Of a stretch of DNA of 60,227 nt, positions 33,402-43,222 are shown piece by piece. This DNA is from Thauera terpenica 58Eu. GTDB lineage: Bacteria > Pseudomonadota > Gammaproteobacteria > Burkholderiales > Rhodocyclaceae. The stretch is taken from NCBI RefSeq assembly GCF_000443165.1, contig NZ_ATJV01000052.1, positions 1-60,227 of the forward strand. Reading direction: 5' to 3'. The translations under genes were made by a program, and so were the position numbers. The notes beneath the pieces are model-generated. The model did not search any database. It had not been told where the DNA came from and saw nothing but the letters and a program-made list of their open reading frames with translations. How positions within the stretch are numbered: the first letter of the stretch is position 1; every line of letters starts with the position of its first letter.

Positions 33402-33986
33402 TCAGGCGAAGTTCTGTGCGGCAAAATCCCAGTTTGCCAGCTTGTCGAGGAAGGTGGCGACAAAGTCCGGACGACGGTTGCGGTAATCGATGTAATAGGC
33501 GTGCTCCCACACGTCCACACAGAGCAGTGCGGTGTCGCCGGTGGTCAGCGGGGTGCCGGCTGCGCCCATGTTCACGATGTCCACCGAGCCGTCGGCCTTC
33601 TTCACCAGCCAGGTCCAGCCCGAGCCGAAGTTGCCGACTGCAGATGCCTGGAAGGCTTTCTTGAAGTCGTCGAAGGAGCCCCACTTGGCCTTGATGGCGT
33701 CAGCCAGCGCGCCGGTGGCCTCGCCGCCGCCGTTGGGTTTCATGCTGCTCCAGAAGAAGGTGTGGTTCCAGACCTGGGCGGAGTTGTTATACACACCACC
33801 TGCTGGTGCCTTCTTGATGATGGCTTCAAGGTCGAGGTTCTCGTACTCGGTGCCCTTGATCAGGTTGTTCAGGTTGGTGACATAGGCCTGATGGTGCTTG
33901 CCGTGGTGGAACTCCAGCGTCTCGGCCGAAATGTGCGGAGCCAGGGCGTCCTTGGCGTAGGGCAGGGCGGGAAGGGTATGTTCCAT
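33402..33986 (-). CDS. sodB: Iron superoxide dismutase
   Basis: The 194-residue enzyme has all four metal ligands: His27 in FHHGKHH, His75 in VWNHTFFW, Asp158 and His162 in DVWEHAYY. Gln71 in the N-terminal half (NNSAQVWNH) is the outer-sphere residue typical of the iron form. There is no signal peptide, so it is cytoplasmic. The ATG at 33986 follows AAGGAGAG; a longer frame to 34028 is less likely. It lies between xseA and the pseudouridine synthase gene, with its own terminator. Confidence 0.96.
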   Translation of the reverse strand: MEHTLPALPYAKDALAPHISAETLEFHHGKHHQAYVTNLNNLIKGTEYENLDLEAIIKKAPAGGVYNNSAQVWNHTFFWSSMKPNGGGEATGALADAIKAKWGSFDDFKKAFQASAVGNFGSGWTWLVKKADGSVDIVNMGAAGTPLTTGDTALLCVDVWEHAYYIDYRNRRPDFVATFLDKLANWDFAAQNFA

Positions 33987-34169
33987 GCGTGTCTCTCCTT
34001 GTTGCAGGTTCTTGGAAATTGTCATCAAAGCCGGACTATTTTAGTCAGGATTGCGGCTCGATGACAATCCCCGCAGCCGACATGATAAGCGCTCCACGCG
34101 CGCGGCGTAAGCCGAATGATGCCGACGGCCCTTGTTGTCGGGCGTCGGCCTGGGGTCTGGCCTGTGTGT

Positions 34170-35561
34170 TCAGGCCTCGGGCAGCAAGCGCGCGGTGACC
34201 TGCGTCTGCAGCCTGCCCGCGGCGAGCTGGACCTCGACCACCGCCTCTGTCGTGACTTCTGCGGCCGAGCGTAGAACACGGCCGTGTGCGTCGCGGGCGA
34301 TGGCGTAGCCGCGTGCGAGCACGGCGTCAGGCCCCAGATGCTGAAGGTGGGCGGCCAGCGTGTCGAGCTGCAGTTGGCGCTGGCTGATGTGGGCGACGCT
34401 CGCTTGTTGCAGGCGGCGACCGAGCTCGCTGACACGCAGCCGTGCTGCGCCCAGGTCCGGCCGCAGGCGGGCGATATGGGCGTCGAGCGTGGCCTGACGC
34501 AAGTGTGCGCGCTCGAGCTGGCGCTGCATGGCGCGCTGCAGTCGGCTGCCGCTCGCATCCAGGTCTGCGCGTGCCTGGCGCAGGCGCGCGCGCGGGTGGA
34601 CGAGCCGTAGCGAGGCGCGGTCAAGGCGCTGGGCGAGGGCTTCGAGCCGGCGCTGAAAGCTGCGCTCCAGCTGCGGACCCAGGCTGGCGAGCTCGTGGCG
34701 TGCGGCGTACCAGCCCGCGCTGACCAACTCGGCCGCACCGGTGGGCGTCGGTGCGCGCAGGTCGGCGGCGAAGTCGGCGATGGTGAAGTCGGTTTCGTGC
34801 CCCACCCCACTGATCACCGGCACGCTGCAGTGGCGCAGCGCACGGGCGAGCGCCTCATCGTTGAAGGACCACAGGTCTTCCAGGCTGCCACCGCCGCGCA
34901 CCAGCACCAGCGCCTCGATGCCGTCCTGGTGCGCCCGAGCGCTCGCGCGGCGGACCGCGTCGGTGAGGCGTGCCGCCGCGTCTGCGCCTTGCACCGGCAC
35001 CGGGTAGAGCACGATGGAGAGCTGTGGTGCGCGACGCTCCAGGGTGACCAGCACGTCGCGCAGGGCGGCGGCGGCCGGCGAGGTGATGAGGCCGATGGCA
35101 CGCGGGAAACGCGGTAGGGCGCGCTTTGCTTCGGCATCGAACAGCCCTTCGGCGGCCAGCTTGTCCTTGAGGCGCTTGAAGGCCTCGAACAGGTCACCCA
35201 TGCCGGCCGGGCGCACCGCCTCGACGCTGAGCTGGAAGTCGCCACGCGCCTCATACAGGGTGACGAGCGCGCGCGCCTCCACCTGCATGCCATTTTGTGG
35301 TCGAAAGGCGAGCAGCTGTGCGCGATTGCGCCACATGGTGCAACGCACCTGAGCGCTGCCGTCCTTGAGGGTGAAGTAGAGGTGTCCGGAAGCGGCGCGG
35401 GTGAGGTTGGAGATCTCGCCGCCTATCCACATCAGGGGCAGGGCTGCCTCCAGGGTCTCGCGCGCGAGACGGTTGAGTGCGGACACCGTAAGTATCGGAG
35501 CAAGCTGCATTGTGCTGGGGGCCGGCCTCGGGTCGGCGCCAGGAAACGGGGTGTTGGGCAT
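34170..35561 (-). CDS. xseA: Exodeoxyribonuclease VII large subunit
   Basis: This protein (463 residues from the chosen start) has the OB-fold N domain (LTVSALNRLARETLEAALP, WIGGEISNLTRAASGHLYFTLKD) and the catalytic core with GLITSPAAAALRDVL, VLVRGGGSLEDLWSFNDE and SGVGHETDFTIADFAADLRAPTPTGAAE, followed by long coiled coil and a C-terminal small domain. With XseB it degrades single-stranded DNA. The frame extends to 35762, but homologues start near the ATG at 35561; another ATG at 35510 is also possible because neither has a strong ribosome-binding site. Confidence 0.93.
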   Translation of the reverse strand: MPNTPFPGADPRPAPSTMQLAPILTVSALNRLARETLEAALPLMWIGGEISNLTRAASGHLYFTLKDGSAQVRCTMWRNRAQLLAFRPQNGMQVEARALVTLYEARGDFQLSVEAVRPAGMGDLFEAFKRLKDKLAAEGLFDAEAKRALPRFPRAIGLITSPAAAALRDVLVTLERRAPQLSIVLYPVPVQGADAAARLTDAVRRASARAHQDGIEALVLVRGGGSLEDLWSFNDEALARALRHCSVPVISGVGHETDFTIADFAADLRAPTPTGAAELVSAGWYAARHELASLGPQLERSFQRRLEALAQRLDRASLRLVHPRARLRQARADLDASGSRLQRAMQRQLERAHLRQATLDAHIARLRPDLGAARLRVSELGRRLQQASVAHISQRQLQLDTLAAHLQHLGPDAVLARGYAIARDAHGRVLRSAAEVTTEAVVEVQLAAGRLQTQVTARLLPEA

Positions 35562-35754
35562 GGGTGGATTGTAACGGAATCCACAGTGCGAACGACCTGT
35601 CAAGAGGCCTTCTCGCAAGTCCTTGATCTGCAAGGGGTGAATTGTTAAGTCATTGTTATTGTTAAGTAAATCATGTTGCACAATTTTGCATCGGAGTGTC
35701 TGAAGCCTTGCTGTCAGCGGGCTTGGAGCCGACATCCCAAAACAACCCACAAAC

Positions 35755-35775
35755 TTATCCACAGCTTTTGTGGAT
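35755..35775. promoter_or_regulatory. DnaA-box-like site inside a palindrome upstream of xseA
   Basis: TTATCCACA at 35755-35763 is a perfect DnaA box. It forms one arm of the inverted repeat ATCCACA-GCTTT-TGTGGAT (35757-35775). It lies in the 257-base gap between xseA and the GGDEF-EAL gene, near an A+T-rich run at 35640-35690. A single box is not an origin; it may be a regulatory site or chance. Confidence 0.4.
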
Positions 35776-35818
35776 TGCTTGGTACGCCTGAGAGGCCAGC
35801 GGCTTAGCAGTCGCCCTC

Positions 35819-38800
35819 TCAGGCGTAAACGATCTGCATCCTGCTTGCCAGGTTTTCATCCACGAAACCTGGCACCAGAGCGGCCGTGAGCGGCTTCGAG
35901 AACAGGAAGCCCTGTACGAGGTCGCATCCATGCGCTTTCAGCAGATTGTGTTGTGCGGTGGTTTCCACGCCTTCGCCGACCACCTTGAGTCCGAGACTGT
36001 GCGCGAGCGCGATGGTGGTGGTGCAGATGATCACGTTATTGACGTCGGTCTCGATGTCACGCACAAAGCTGCGGTCGAGTTTCAAGGTTTGAATCGGCAG
36101 CAGCTTGAGATAGCTGAGTGAGGAATAACCCGTGCCGAAGTCATCGATCGAAAGCCGTAGCCCAAGGTTGCGCAAGGCTTGCAGCTGCTTGATGCTCGCC
36201 TCCGGATTGTGCATCGCCACCGACTCCGTGATCTCGAGCTCTATATCTGCCCCCTGCAGACGGTGCTTTTCCAGGGTTGCTGCCACATGGCTCACCAGCT
36301 TTGGCGAGCGCAATTGATGGGCAGAGAGGTTGATCGCCATCGTCACCCCGTTCATCCCGGCATCCTGCCACTCGCGCAATTGCCGGCAGGCCTCGTCCAG
36401 CACCCATTCACCCAGAGGCAGGATCAGGCTCGTGTCCTCCGCGACCGGAATGAATTCCTGCGGTGAAATCAAGCCCTCGACTGGGTGTCGCCAGCGTATC
36501 AAGGCCTCGAAGCCGACCACGGCCCTGGAGCGCGTATCCAGTTGAGCCTGGTAATGCAGTTCGAACTGGCCTTCGTCCAGGGCTACGCGCAAGGCCTGGC
36601 TCATTCGCGAACGCTCCATGGCCGCCTGGTTCATCTGCGGGTTGAAGAACTGGATGTTGTTGCGGCCCTGCGCCTTGGCGTGATACATCGCGACATCCGC
36701 ATTTTTCACCAGCGTTTCGCAGTCGCCGCCGTCACTGGGGTAAACCGCCAGGCCTATGCTTGGTGTGATGTGCAGCACTTCGGTGTCGATGAAGTAGGGC
36801 TGCGCCAGGGCGCGCCTGATCTTGTCGGCCACGCGTAAGGCTGCACTTGCACTTGCGCCGCCCAGGTCGGTGAGCACGATGACGAATTCATCGCCACCAA
36901 GACGGGACACGATGTCGCTGTCGCGCACGCTGTCGTGCAGACGCTGCGCCACCAGTTTCAGCAGCTTGTCGCCCATGGCATGACCCAGGGTATCGTTGAT
37001 GCTCTTGAACTGATCCAGATCCAGTAACAGAACGGCCAGCATCTGCTGCTCGCGGCGAACCGTGGACAAGGCTTGTTCCAGCCGGCTTTGCAGGCTGTAG
37101 CGATTGAGCAGGCCGGTCAACACATCATGGTGAGCCAGGTGACGGATCTCCGACTCAGCGGCCTTGCGCTCGCTGATGTCGGTGAAGGCGGCGATGAAGT
37201 GACTGAGCTTGCCCTTATCGTTGCGTACCACCGAGATGTTCAACCACTCGGGTAGCAAGGTGCCGTCCTTGCGGCGGTTCAAGACCTCGCCCTGCCAGTA
37301 GTCGTCCCGCTTTATGGATGACCAGAGCTCCCGGTAGGTGTCGCGTGGGGTTTCCCCGGAGGCGAGCACGCTGGGGTTCTTGCCCTGCAAGTCGTCGATG
37401 CAATAACCCGTAAGGCGAGTAAAGCCAGAGTTGATGGCTACGATCCGGTTTTTCGAATCGCAGATCATGATGCCCTCGCCGCTGTGCTCGAAAACTTTGG
37501 CGTACAGGTCGAGCTGCTCCTCACGGTCGCGGATCGTCGCCTCGGCTCGCTTGCGTTCCGAGATGTCGCGGATGATCGCCAGATGGTAGCGCTGTCCATC
37601 GAGCGCAACGACGCGCCCGCTCACTTCCACCGCGAAGGCTTTGCCGCTGCGGTGGCGCTGCACCGTTTCGTAGGTACTGCCTGCGGTCGTCCAGTAATTC
37701 CGGTCGTCCTCAAAGCGCCCGCGAGCCGTCGCATCGCGCAACTCTATTGTGTGCATGCCGCGCAATTCGGCCAGCGCATAGCCGTAGGCCTCGACCGCGC
37801 GCTCGTTGGCTTCGACGATGTGGTGGTGCTCATCGAGCAGCAGAATTATATCGTTGGCATATTTGGTGATGTTTTCCAGGCGCTGCCGCGATGCCTGTTC
37901 CTGCCACCGCGCGCGGTACACGTCGGCCAGTAGCGAGCTGCGCTGATTGCGCCACCAGATCGTCGTCGCCGCCCCCGCGCCCCCTATGAAAAGCAGTGTC
38001 ACCACGCTGACCAGCCAGGCGATACGCCGGATCGGTTCTTCGATCTCCGCCTTGTCGATCTTGGAGACGATGATCCAGCTCGTGTCGGGAATGCTCCGTG
38101 ATGCACCGAACACCCGCACTTCACGGTAGTCAGTGCCCTCCAGGAAGCCTTCCGCTCCGCGTGCGGTCTGGGCGGAGAGCAGCTCCTTTTCCTGCATCGA
38201 AAACTGAAGCGCTGCGCCATTGGCGCTCGGCTGTCGTACCGCGCTCAGATAGGTGATCACCTCGCCATCGCGCCGGGCGAGAAAGGTCTCGCCGCTTTCG
38301 CTCGGCATGGGCCAGGTGCTCAGCGTGGCAAACAGCTTCAGGGTCGGGTCGGCGCGCAGCAGCACCAGGCCGATCGCCGCGCCGGCCTGCGTTCCCGGGG
38401 GGCGGACCGGCGCCAGGATGTTGATGCGCGCATGCTCGCGGCTGCCGCTGCGCAGGTAGGTGATGTCCGAGTATTCGATGGCGCCGCTGTGCAGCACTTC
38501 GGCGGCCTGCTTCATGGCCTCGGCGGCGGGCGGCGCGGCGTCCCGGCGGGTGCTGAGCACTTGTCGCAGCTCGCCATCGAACAGCAGAATGTCCTCGTAG
38601 GCGTAAGCGTCGCGTATTGCCAGCAGGCGTTGCCGAAGGCGCTCCTCCTCCGCCTTGTCGGTCGCACCAGCTGCGATCCAGCGTTGAAACTCGGCGCGGA
38701 AGCCCGGATCATTCACCAGCGCCTTGCCATTCTCGCGGCGCTCCTCGCGCCAGGCGAGAAAGTGGTTCACCTTCGCCTCAGTGATGCTCAGCAGGTTCTG

Positions 38801-39013
38801 CTGCACGGCGCGCTGTACGTCGAGCTGATACCAGCGGAAGCCCGCGATGCTCACCAGCGCGATCGCGACCGTGAGCGCAAGAAAAATCATCCACGGCACT
38901 TTGCTTGAAGCTTGCACGTCCTCCGCGCACGGCGCGTCGCGCGTCGCGCGCGCCAAAACAGGGGCGGGCGGGCGGTGGTCGGTGGGCGGCGGTGGGCTGT
39001 GCCGGTGGATCAT
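35819..39013 (-). CDS. Membrane PAS-PAS-GGDEF-EAL c-di-GMP protein
   Basis: The 1064-residue protein has TM1 (about 41-60), a periplasmic sensor (about 62-328), TM2 (about 330-352), two PAS domains (about 375-625), GGDEF (about 630-795) with intact RLGGDEF and HHDVLTGLLNRY, and EAL (about 805-1055) with FEALIRWRHP and DDFGTGYSSL. Both enzymatic motifs are kept, so it can in principle make and degrade c-di-GMP. The sensor domain is similar to that of the histidine kinase at 40184-43222. Its ATG overlaps the stop of an upstream cheW relic by four bases, and no good ribosome-binding site is seen. Confidence 0.92.
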   Translation of the reverse strand: MIHRHSPPPPTDHRPPAPVLARATRDAPCAEDVQASSKVPWMIFLALTVAIALVSIAGFRWYQLDVQRAVQQNLLSITEAKVNHFLAWREERRENGKALVNDPGFRAEFQRWIAAGATDKAEEERLRQRLLAIRDAYAYEDILLFDGELRQVLSTRRDAAPPAAEAMKQAAEVLHSGAIEYSDITYLRSGSREHARINILAPVRPPGTQAGAAIGLVLLRADPTLKLFATLSTWPMPSESGETFLARRDGEVITYLSAVRQPSANGAALQFSMQEKELLSAQTARGAEGFLEGTDYREVRVFGASRSIPDTSWIIVSKIDKAEIEEPIRRIAWLVSVVTLLFIGGAGAATTIWWRNQRSSLLADVYRARWQEQASRQRLENITKYANDIILLLDEHHHIVEANERAVEAYGYALAELRGMHTIELRDATARGRFEDDRNYWTTAGSTYETVQRHRSGKAFAVEVSGRVVALDGQRYHLAIIRDISERKRAEATIRDREEQLDLYAKVFEHSGEGIMICDSKNRIVAINSGFTRLTGYCIDDLQGKNPSVLASGETPRDTYRELWSSIKRDDYWQGEVLNRRKDGTLLPEWLNISVVRNDKGKLSHFIAAFTDISERKAAESEIRHLAHHDVLTGLLNRYSLQSRLEQALSTVRREQQMLAVLLLDLDQFKSINDTLGHAMGDKLLKLVAQRLHDSVRDSDIVSRLGGDEFVIVLTDLGGASASAALRVADKIRRALAQPYFIDTEVLHITPSIGLAVYPSDGGDCETLVKNADVAMYHAKAQGRNNIQFFNPQMNQAAMERSRMSQALRVALDEGQFELHYQAQLDTRSRAVVGFEALIRWRHPVEGLISPQEFIPVAEDTSLILPLGEWVLDEACRQLREWQDAGMNGVTMAINLSAHQLRSPKLVSHVAATLEKHRLQGADIELEITESVAMHNPEASIKQLQALRNLGLRLSIDDFGTGYSSLSYLKLLPIQTLKLDRSFVRDIETDVNNVIICTTTIALAHSLGLKVVGEGVETTAQHNLLKAHGCDLVQGFLFSKPLTAALVPGFVDENLASRMQIVYA

Positions 39014-39342
39014 CAGCTGCTGGCTGCCATCTCGCCACCAGCATGTAGTCCGACCGTCGCCAGTGTCGGCCTCAAGTCGATGACCGGCACCGCCACAGTG
39101 TGCGGCTTGATCACGCTGCGGACGGAGGCAGGCATCATAGGGGCTTCGGTGAGACGGCTGATTTCGATGATTTTATGGATACTGAAAATGCTATAAACAT
39201 ATATTCTGCCGCCTGACACAAAGCCTGGATATTGATCGGCTCCACCCGCTGAGATCAGCTGACGGGCGGCAACAAGCGTTTGTTGTGGGGGCTGCTGACG
39301 GCGCGCTCGTGACATGACGGATGTCTGCATTTGATCTGTCAT
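39013..39342 (-). pseudogene. Decayed cheW-like sequence
   Basis: The 109-residue frame aligns by eye with CheW over residues about 36-92: DQYPGFVSGGRIYV, IHKIIEISRLTEAPMMPASV and AVPVIDL, matching the CheW pattern QYLxFxLxGxxY, IxEIIEYxxLTxxPMMPxFI and VVPVIDL. The diagnostic RGVINLRG segment is replaced by RSVIKPHT, and the protein stops after the VIDL strand, about half the CheW length. No ribosome-binding site is visible. I read it as a truncated, drifting cheW remnant, A+T-richer than its surroundings. It ends on ATGA with the GGDEF-EAL start. Confidence 0.55.
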
Positions 39343-39542
39343 GATGAATCGTGCTCAGAAACGCTCGAACGCCAATTCCGCGTATTTTCCATCAGGGCCA
39401 GTTTTTCCTCTGGGCCGGCTCGATGGTAAGAGAAACGCTGATGGCGCAATATCAGAGCTTGCCGATAATGCGTCGTGGTGCAATCGGAAGCGGCCTGTAG
39501 TGCGAGCCCTACAGGGGCGCGAGTACGCCGGTGCTGGCGCGC

Positions 39543-40187
39543 TCAGCGTAGATCTGACAGTCCGTGCCTGATTGCGTAGCGGACCAGATCGCTGGTCGTA
39601 CCCAGTTGCATCTTTTCCAGAACGCGCGCCTTGTAGGTGCTGACCGTTCGGCTGCTCAGGCTGAGCTTGTCGGCGATTTCGCCAATGCCATGACCATCGA
39701 CCAATAATCTGAAGATCTGGAATTCACGTTCAGAAAGCAGGCTGTGAGGCTCGGTGCTCTGGTTCGCTGGTCTTCCCACTTCCAGCGCCAGGCGCTCGGC
39801 GACGGTGGCGGTAATGTAGGGCTGGCCAGCGAAGACCTTTTCGATGGCGCGCACCAGTTCTTCCGATTCGCAGCCCTTGCTCAGATAGCCGAGTGCACCG
39901 GCCCGGATGGCGCGCACCGCGAACTGCTCCTCGCTGTGCATGCTCAGCACCAGGATGGGCAGCCTGGGTGACTCACGCTTGATCAGGCTGATGAGTTCGA
40001 TGCCACTGCGGCCAGGCATCGACATGTCAAGGATGAGTACATCAAGGTTCCCGGCCTGCAACATCTTCAGTGCTTCATGGCCGTCGGCGGCCTCGCCGAC
40101 AAGCTCGAGCCTGGCTTCGTTGTCAATGATCCTCTTGAGTCCCTCGCGTACCACCGCGTGATCGTCAGCAATTGCGACGCGGATCAT
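39543..40187 (-). CDS. NarL/FixJ-family response regulator
   Basis: The 214-residue regulator has a receiver with Asp8/Asp9, phospho-acceptor Asp54 in LILDMSMPGRSG and Lys in YLSKGCE, and a LuxR-type helix-turn-helix (about 148-210) with LSEREFQIFRLLVDG and LSSRTVSTYKARVLEKM. It overlaps the upstream histidine kinase gene by four bases (ATGA), so the two are translated together and are a cognate pair. Target genes are unknown. The 200 bases downstream (39343-39542) hold no convincing gene. Confidence 0.93.
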   Translation of the reverse strand: MIRVAIADDHAVVREGLKRIIDNEARLELVGEAADGHEALKMLQAGNLDVLILDMSMPGRSGIELISLIKRESPRLPILVLSMHSEEQFAVRAIRAGALGYLSKGCESEELVRAIEKVFAGQPYITATVAERLALEVGRPANQSTEPHSLLSEREFQIFRLLVDGHGIGEIADKLSLSSRTVSTYKARVLEKMQLGTTSDLVRYAIRHGLSDLR

Positions 40188-43100
40188 CGAGCTGGCCCTC
40201 CCTCAGTGTCGTTGCGTTCAAGCGGTATGCGTACCTCCACCAATACGCCTTCGCCCGGTGGGTTGTATAGAGTGAAGCTTCCCCCCAGGGCACGGGCGCG
40301 CTCGGCCATTCCCGTCAATCCAAATCTGCCTTCCTGTTCCTCGGTAGATATGCCGGTCCCGTTGTCCTGGACTCGAATCAGGAGCCAATCGTCGTTGCTG
40401 CAGACGATTGAAATGCTGACCTGGTCAGCACTTGAGTGTCGCGCCACATTGGTCAGGCATTCCTGAATGATGCGGTAGGTTGCAATTGAAATCTCCGGGT
40501 GGAGGCGATCGTCCTCGAAATCCAGCCAAAGCATGCACGAAATCTCGCCATGGCGTTTTTCGAATTCTTCCGACATCCATTCAAGCGCCGCTTTCAGTCC
40601 AAGCTCATCGAGCATGATGGGGCGCAAGTCCGCAGAGATTCGGCGCACGGAGCGCAGCACTTCGTCAATCAGTCGATTCATGCCCAGGATGTTTGTCGTG
40701 ACGCGCTCTGAGGGCGGAGAAGTGCGCAGCAGGGAGGAGAGCTCCATCTTCAGCCCGGTGAGCATCTGACCAAGTTCGTCATGGAGCTCACGGGCAATAC
40801 GCTTGCGCTCGATCTCGCGGACGTCCAGCTCATGGATCGCCATTTTTCGCAGCTTCTCGCGTGAGCTGCGCAATTCCTGTTCAATGCGCTTGGTTTCGGA
40901 AACATCCTGCATGACGACAATGGCGCCGATGATTGATCCAGCGGCATCGCGCAATGGGAGCGCAGAGTTCAGTAAGGTCTTGGTGACACCGTCGAAGTCT
41001 TCGATGCTGATCACTTCGTCGAGGGTGGTTTCGCCCTTGGTGATTGCGCGCGCGAGTGCCCATTGTTGCGGTGCGATGGCTTGCTCGTCCGCGACCCGCC
41101 ATCCCCTGTACTCGCCGAACTCATTCGGGCCGACGTAGCGGATGCCAGCCCATATCCTTTTGCCTGCTGGATTGCCATGCACGATGACGCCATCCTGGTT
41201 CGCGATAAAAACACCGACCGGCAGCATCTCCAGGACATGATGCAGGAGCGCCTCGTGCTCACGCAAGGCGGTTTTCGCTCTCTCCTGCGCGGCACGAAGA
41301 CGCAGGGATTCAATGCCTGAGCCCAGGTCAACGCTTATCTTTTCCAGTAAAGGAATCTCTTCGCCGGCAAAAGAGGTGGTGTTCATGGAATAGATCATCA
41401 ACACCCCGAGCACACTCTGATTGCTTTTCAGGGGCAGGGCGATGGCGGAATGATAAGCACGCTGGGCTCGTATGGCCTCCTTCCATGGCGCCATGGCGGG
41501 ATGGGTTCTGAGGTCCTGGGCGACCTGCGTGCTTCCTTCTCTTATCGCAGTGCTGGCGAGGCCACAGCCGAGTTCGTTGTCAGCCCACGTCAGCCGCACG
41601 CCACTCAAGTCGTCGTGCTCGTCGCCGAAGCTGCAGGCGACCCGTATCGACTTGTCGGCGTCGTCCTCGGGAAGCCCTATCCAGGCCATCGGGTAGTTGC
41701 CGGTTTCGACGATGTGGCGGCAGACCGTCTGGAGCAAAGCGGACTCCTCGTCAGCACGTAGCGTTTCAGTGTGGCACGCATTCCACAGCCGCCATGCGCG
41801 ATCGAGCCGCTGCTTCTTGTTTTGCGCGCGCTTGCGCTCTGTAATGTCGGTGACCACGGCCCGGCTCATCACATAACGACCATCCTTGTCCCGGACTGCG
41901 GTCGCAGTGACGTGGACGGGGACGACTTCTCCATCCTTGCGCAGGAACTCAAGCTCGGTCTCGGTGACCACCCCTTCGCTCATGAAGCGTGGGCAGTTTT
42001 CCTGGAGCCTGAGCTGGCTCGCCACGGTCAACAATTCATGCAGTTTCTTCTTGCTGACGACTTCATCGCGCTCGTAACCGAGCAGTTTCAACTCGGTGTC
42101 GTTGATCTGGGTGATGAGACCGCTTCGGCTCAGCGAGTGGTATCCGCAGGGTGCGTTCTGATAGAGGTCTTCGGCCTCGGCCAAGGCGGTTCGCAAGGCC
42201 TCATCCGCTCGCCGGCGCTCGATCAACCACCAGGCGCAGATCATCCACAGCACGCCGAGCAGGACGGCGCAAAGCACTGCGGATTGATCGAGGACGTGAA
42301 AGACTTCGCTGCAGTCGATCTTGGCAATGAGGTACCAGGGCGTTCCCGGAATCGGAAGGCCATGGGCAAAGGACGGCACGCCACGGTAATCATTGGCTTC
42401 GAAAAAACCTTCTCCTTCCCGCAGCAGTCGCGCGGCGATGAGGTTTTCGCTGCTCCGTGGCAGACGCAGCGCCAAGGGCGGCTGAGCGGCATGGCGCAGA
42501 GGGTTGAGGAAGACCAGCGCCTCACCTTCCACCCGGACGACCTGGGTTTCTGCGGATGGGCTGCTGCCCGGCCACATCTGCAGAAGCGGGAACAGGCGCT
42601 CGCCCGGATCGAACGAAAGCTGGATTACGGCCAGTGATCTGTCCCGATCTGTACTGCCTGGATCGCACACCGGCCCGAACAGGCCGACTTCAAATCCCGA
42701 TGAAGTCTTGCCCTCGGCGACGTGAATGTCCTCCAGCGTCAGCTCGCAACGGCTGGCAGCTTCAAGCGCGAGTGCGCGCACCTGCGGCAGGTCCTGATAG
42801 GGCGTGGTGCCCAGCAGTTGGCGACCATCCGTAGCCGAGCGCAGGACCAGCGCGCGCTCAGCCTGGCTGCCTAGATAGACCAGGTGATTGTGCAGGCCGG
42901 CGCGCAGCTTCTCGTCGTGCATGCCGCCGTCCAGCCATTGCTTCAGTCCAAGCGCGAGCTGCGAGGTGATGATCAGGCGCAGCTCGTCCTGACGCTCATG
43001 CAGCCATTGTTCGATCTGGGCTTGCTTGAGTCTGGCGATCGAGCGCATTTCCATGGCCGCCGACTGCGTCACCGCTTGCCGGGCGACGCCGTAGGCAAGC

Positions 43101-43222
43101 GCACCGATGAGGGCAAACGCGAAGGCGAGCAGCAGCAGTGGCAATATCACCGTGCGCCACTGGCTGCCGGGCGCGCTGATCGAGCTTCTTGCGTGCTGCT
43201 TGGTTTCGCTGTCCGAACTCAT
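40184..43222 (-). CDS. Hybrid-sensor histidine kinase with PAS and GAF domains (HisKA_3)
   Basis: The 1012-residue kinase has TM1 (about 27-48), a periplasmic sensor (about 50-315), TM2 (about 317-338), PAS (about 345-460), GAF (about 480-640), a second PAS (about 650-770), and a NarX-type core with the phospho-acceptor in ERKRIARELHDELGQMLTG and ATPase motifs TNVARHSSAD, DNGTGIS and GRFGLTGM. It is paired with the NarL-type regulator at 39543-40187. GGGGCAAGC precedes the ATG. The sensor domain is similar to that of the adjacent GGDEF-EAL protein, hinting at a common ligand. Confidence 0.92.
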   Translation of the reverse strand: MSSDSETKQHARSSISAPGSQWRTVILPLLLLAFAFALIGALAYGVARQAVTQSAAMEMRSIARLKQAQIEQWLHERQDELRLIITSQLALGLKQWLDGGMHDEKLRAGLHNHLVYLGSQAERALVLRSATDGRQLLGTTPYQDLPQVRALALEAASRCELTLEDIHVAEGKTSSGFEVGLFGPVCDPGSTDRDRSLAVIQLSFDPGERLFPLLQMWPGSSPSAETQVVRVEGEALVFLNPLRHAAQPPLALRLPRSSENLIAARLLREGEGFFEANDYRGVPSFAHGLPIPGTPWYLIAKIDCSEVFHVLDQSAVLCAVLLGVLWMICAWWLIERRRADEALRTALAEAEDLYQNAPCGYHSLSRSGLITQINDTELKLLGYERDEVVSKKKLHELLTVASQLRLQENCPRFMSEGVVTETELEFLRKDGEVVPVHVTATAVRDKDGRYVMSRAVVTDITERKRAQNKKQRLDRAWRLWNACHTETLRADEESALLQTVCRHIVETGNYPMAWIGLPEDDADKSIRVACSFGDEHDDLSGVRLTWADNELGCGLASTAIREGSTQVAQDLRTHPAMAPWKEAIRAQRAYHSAIALPLKSNQSVLGVLMIYSMNTTSFAGEEIPLLEKISVDLGSGIESLRLRAAQERAKTALREHEALLHHVLEMLPVGVFIANQDGVIVHGNPAGKRIWAGIRYVGPNEFGEYRGWRVADEQAIAPQQWALARAITKGETTLDEVISIEDFDGVTKTLLNSALPLRDAAGSIIGAIVVMQDVSETKRIEQELRSSREKLRKMAIHELDVREIERKRIARELHDELGQMLTGLKMELSSLLRTSPPSERVTTNILGMNRLIDEVLRSVRRISADLRPIMLDELGLKAALEWMSEEFEKRHGEISCMLWLDFEDDRLHPEISIATYRIIQECLTNVARHSSADQVSISIVCSNDDWLLIRVQDNGTGISTEEQEGRFGLTGMAERARALGGSFTLYNPPGEGVLVEVRIPLERNDTEGGPAR

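Noticed and set aside
35562-35818. A possible replication origin upstream of xseA
   Set aside because: Only one perfect DnaA box is present and dnaA, dnaN, rpmH and gidA are not nearby, so an origin is not supported.
39341-39571. A 76-residue plus-strand frame in the 39.3-39.5 kb gap
   Set aside because: No ribosome-binding site, no hydrophobic or family feature, and it overlaps the 3' end of the response-regulator gene on the other strand.
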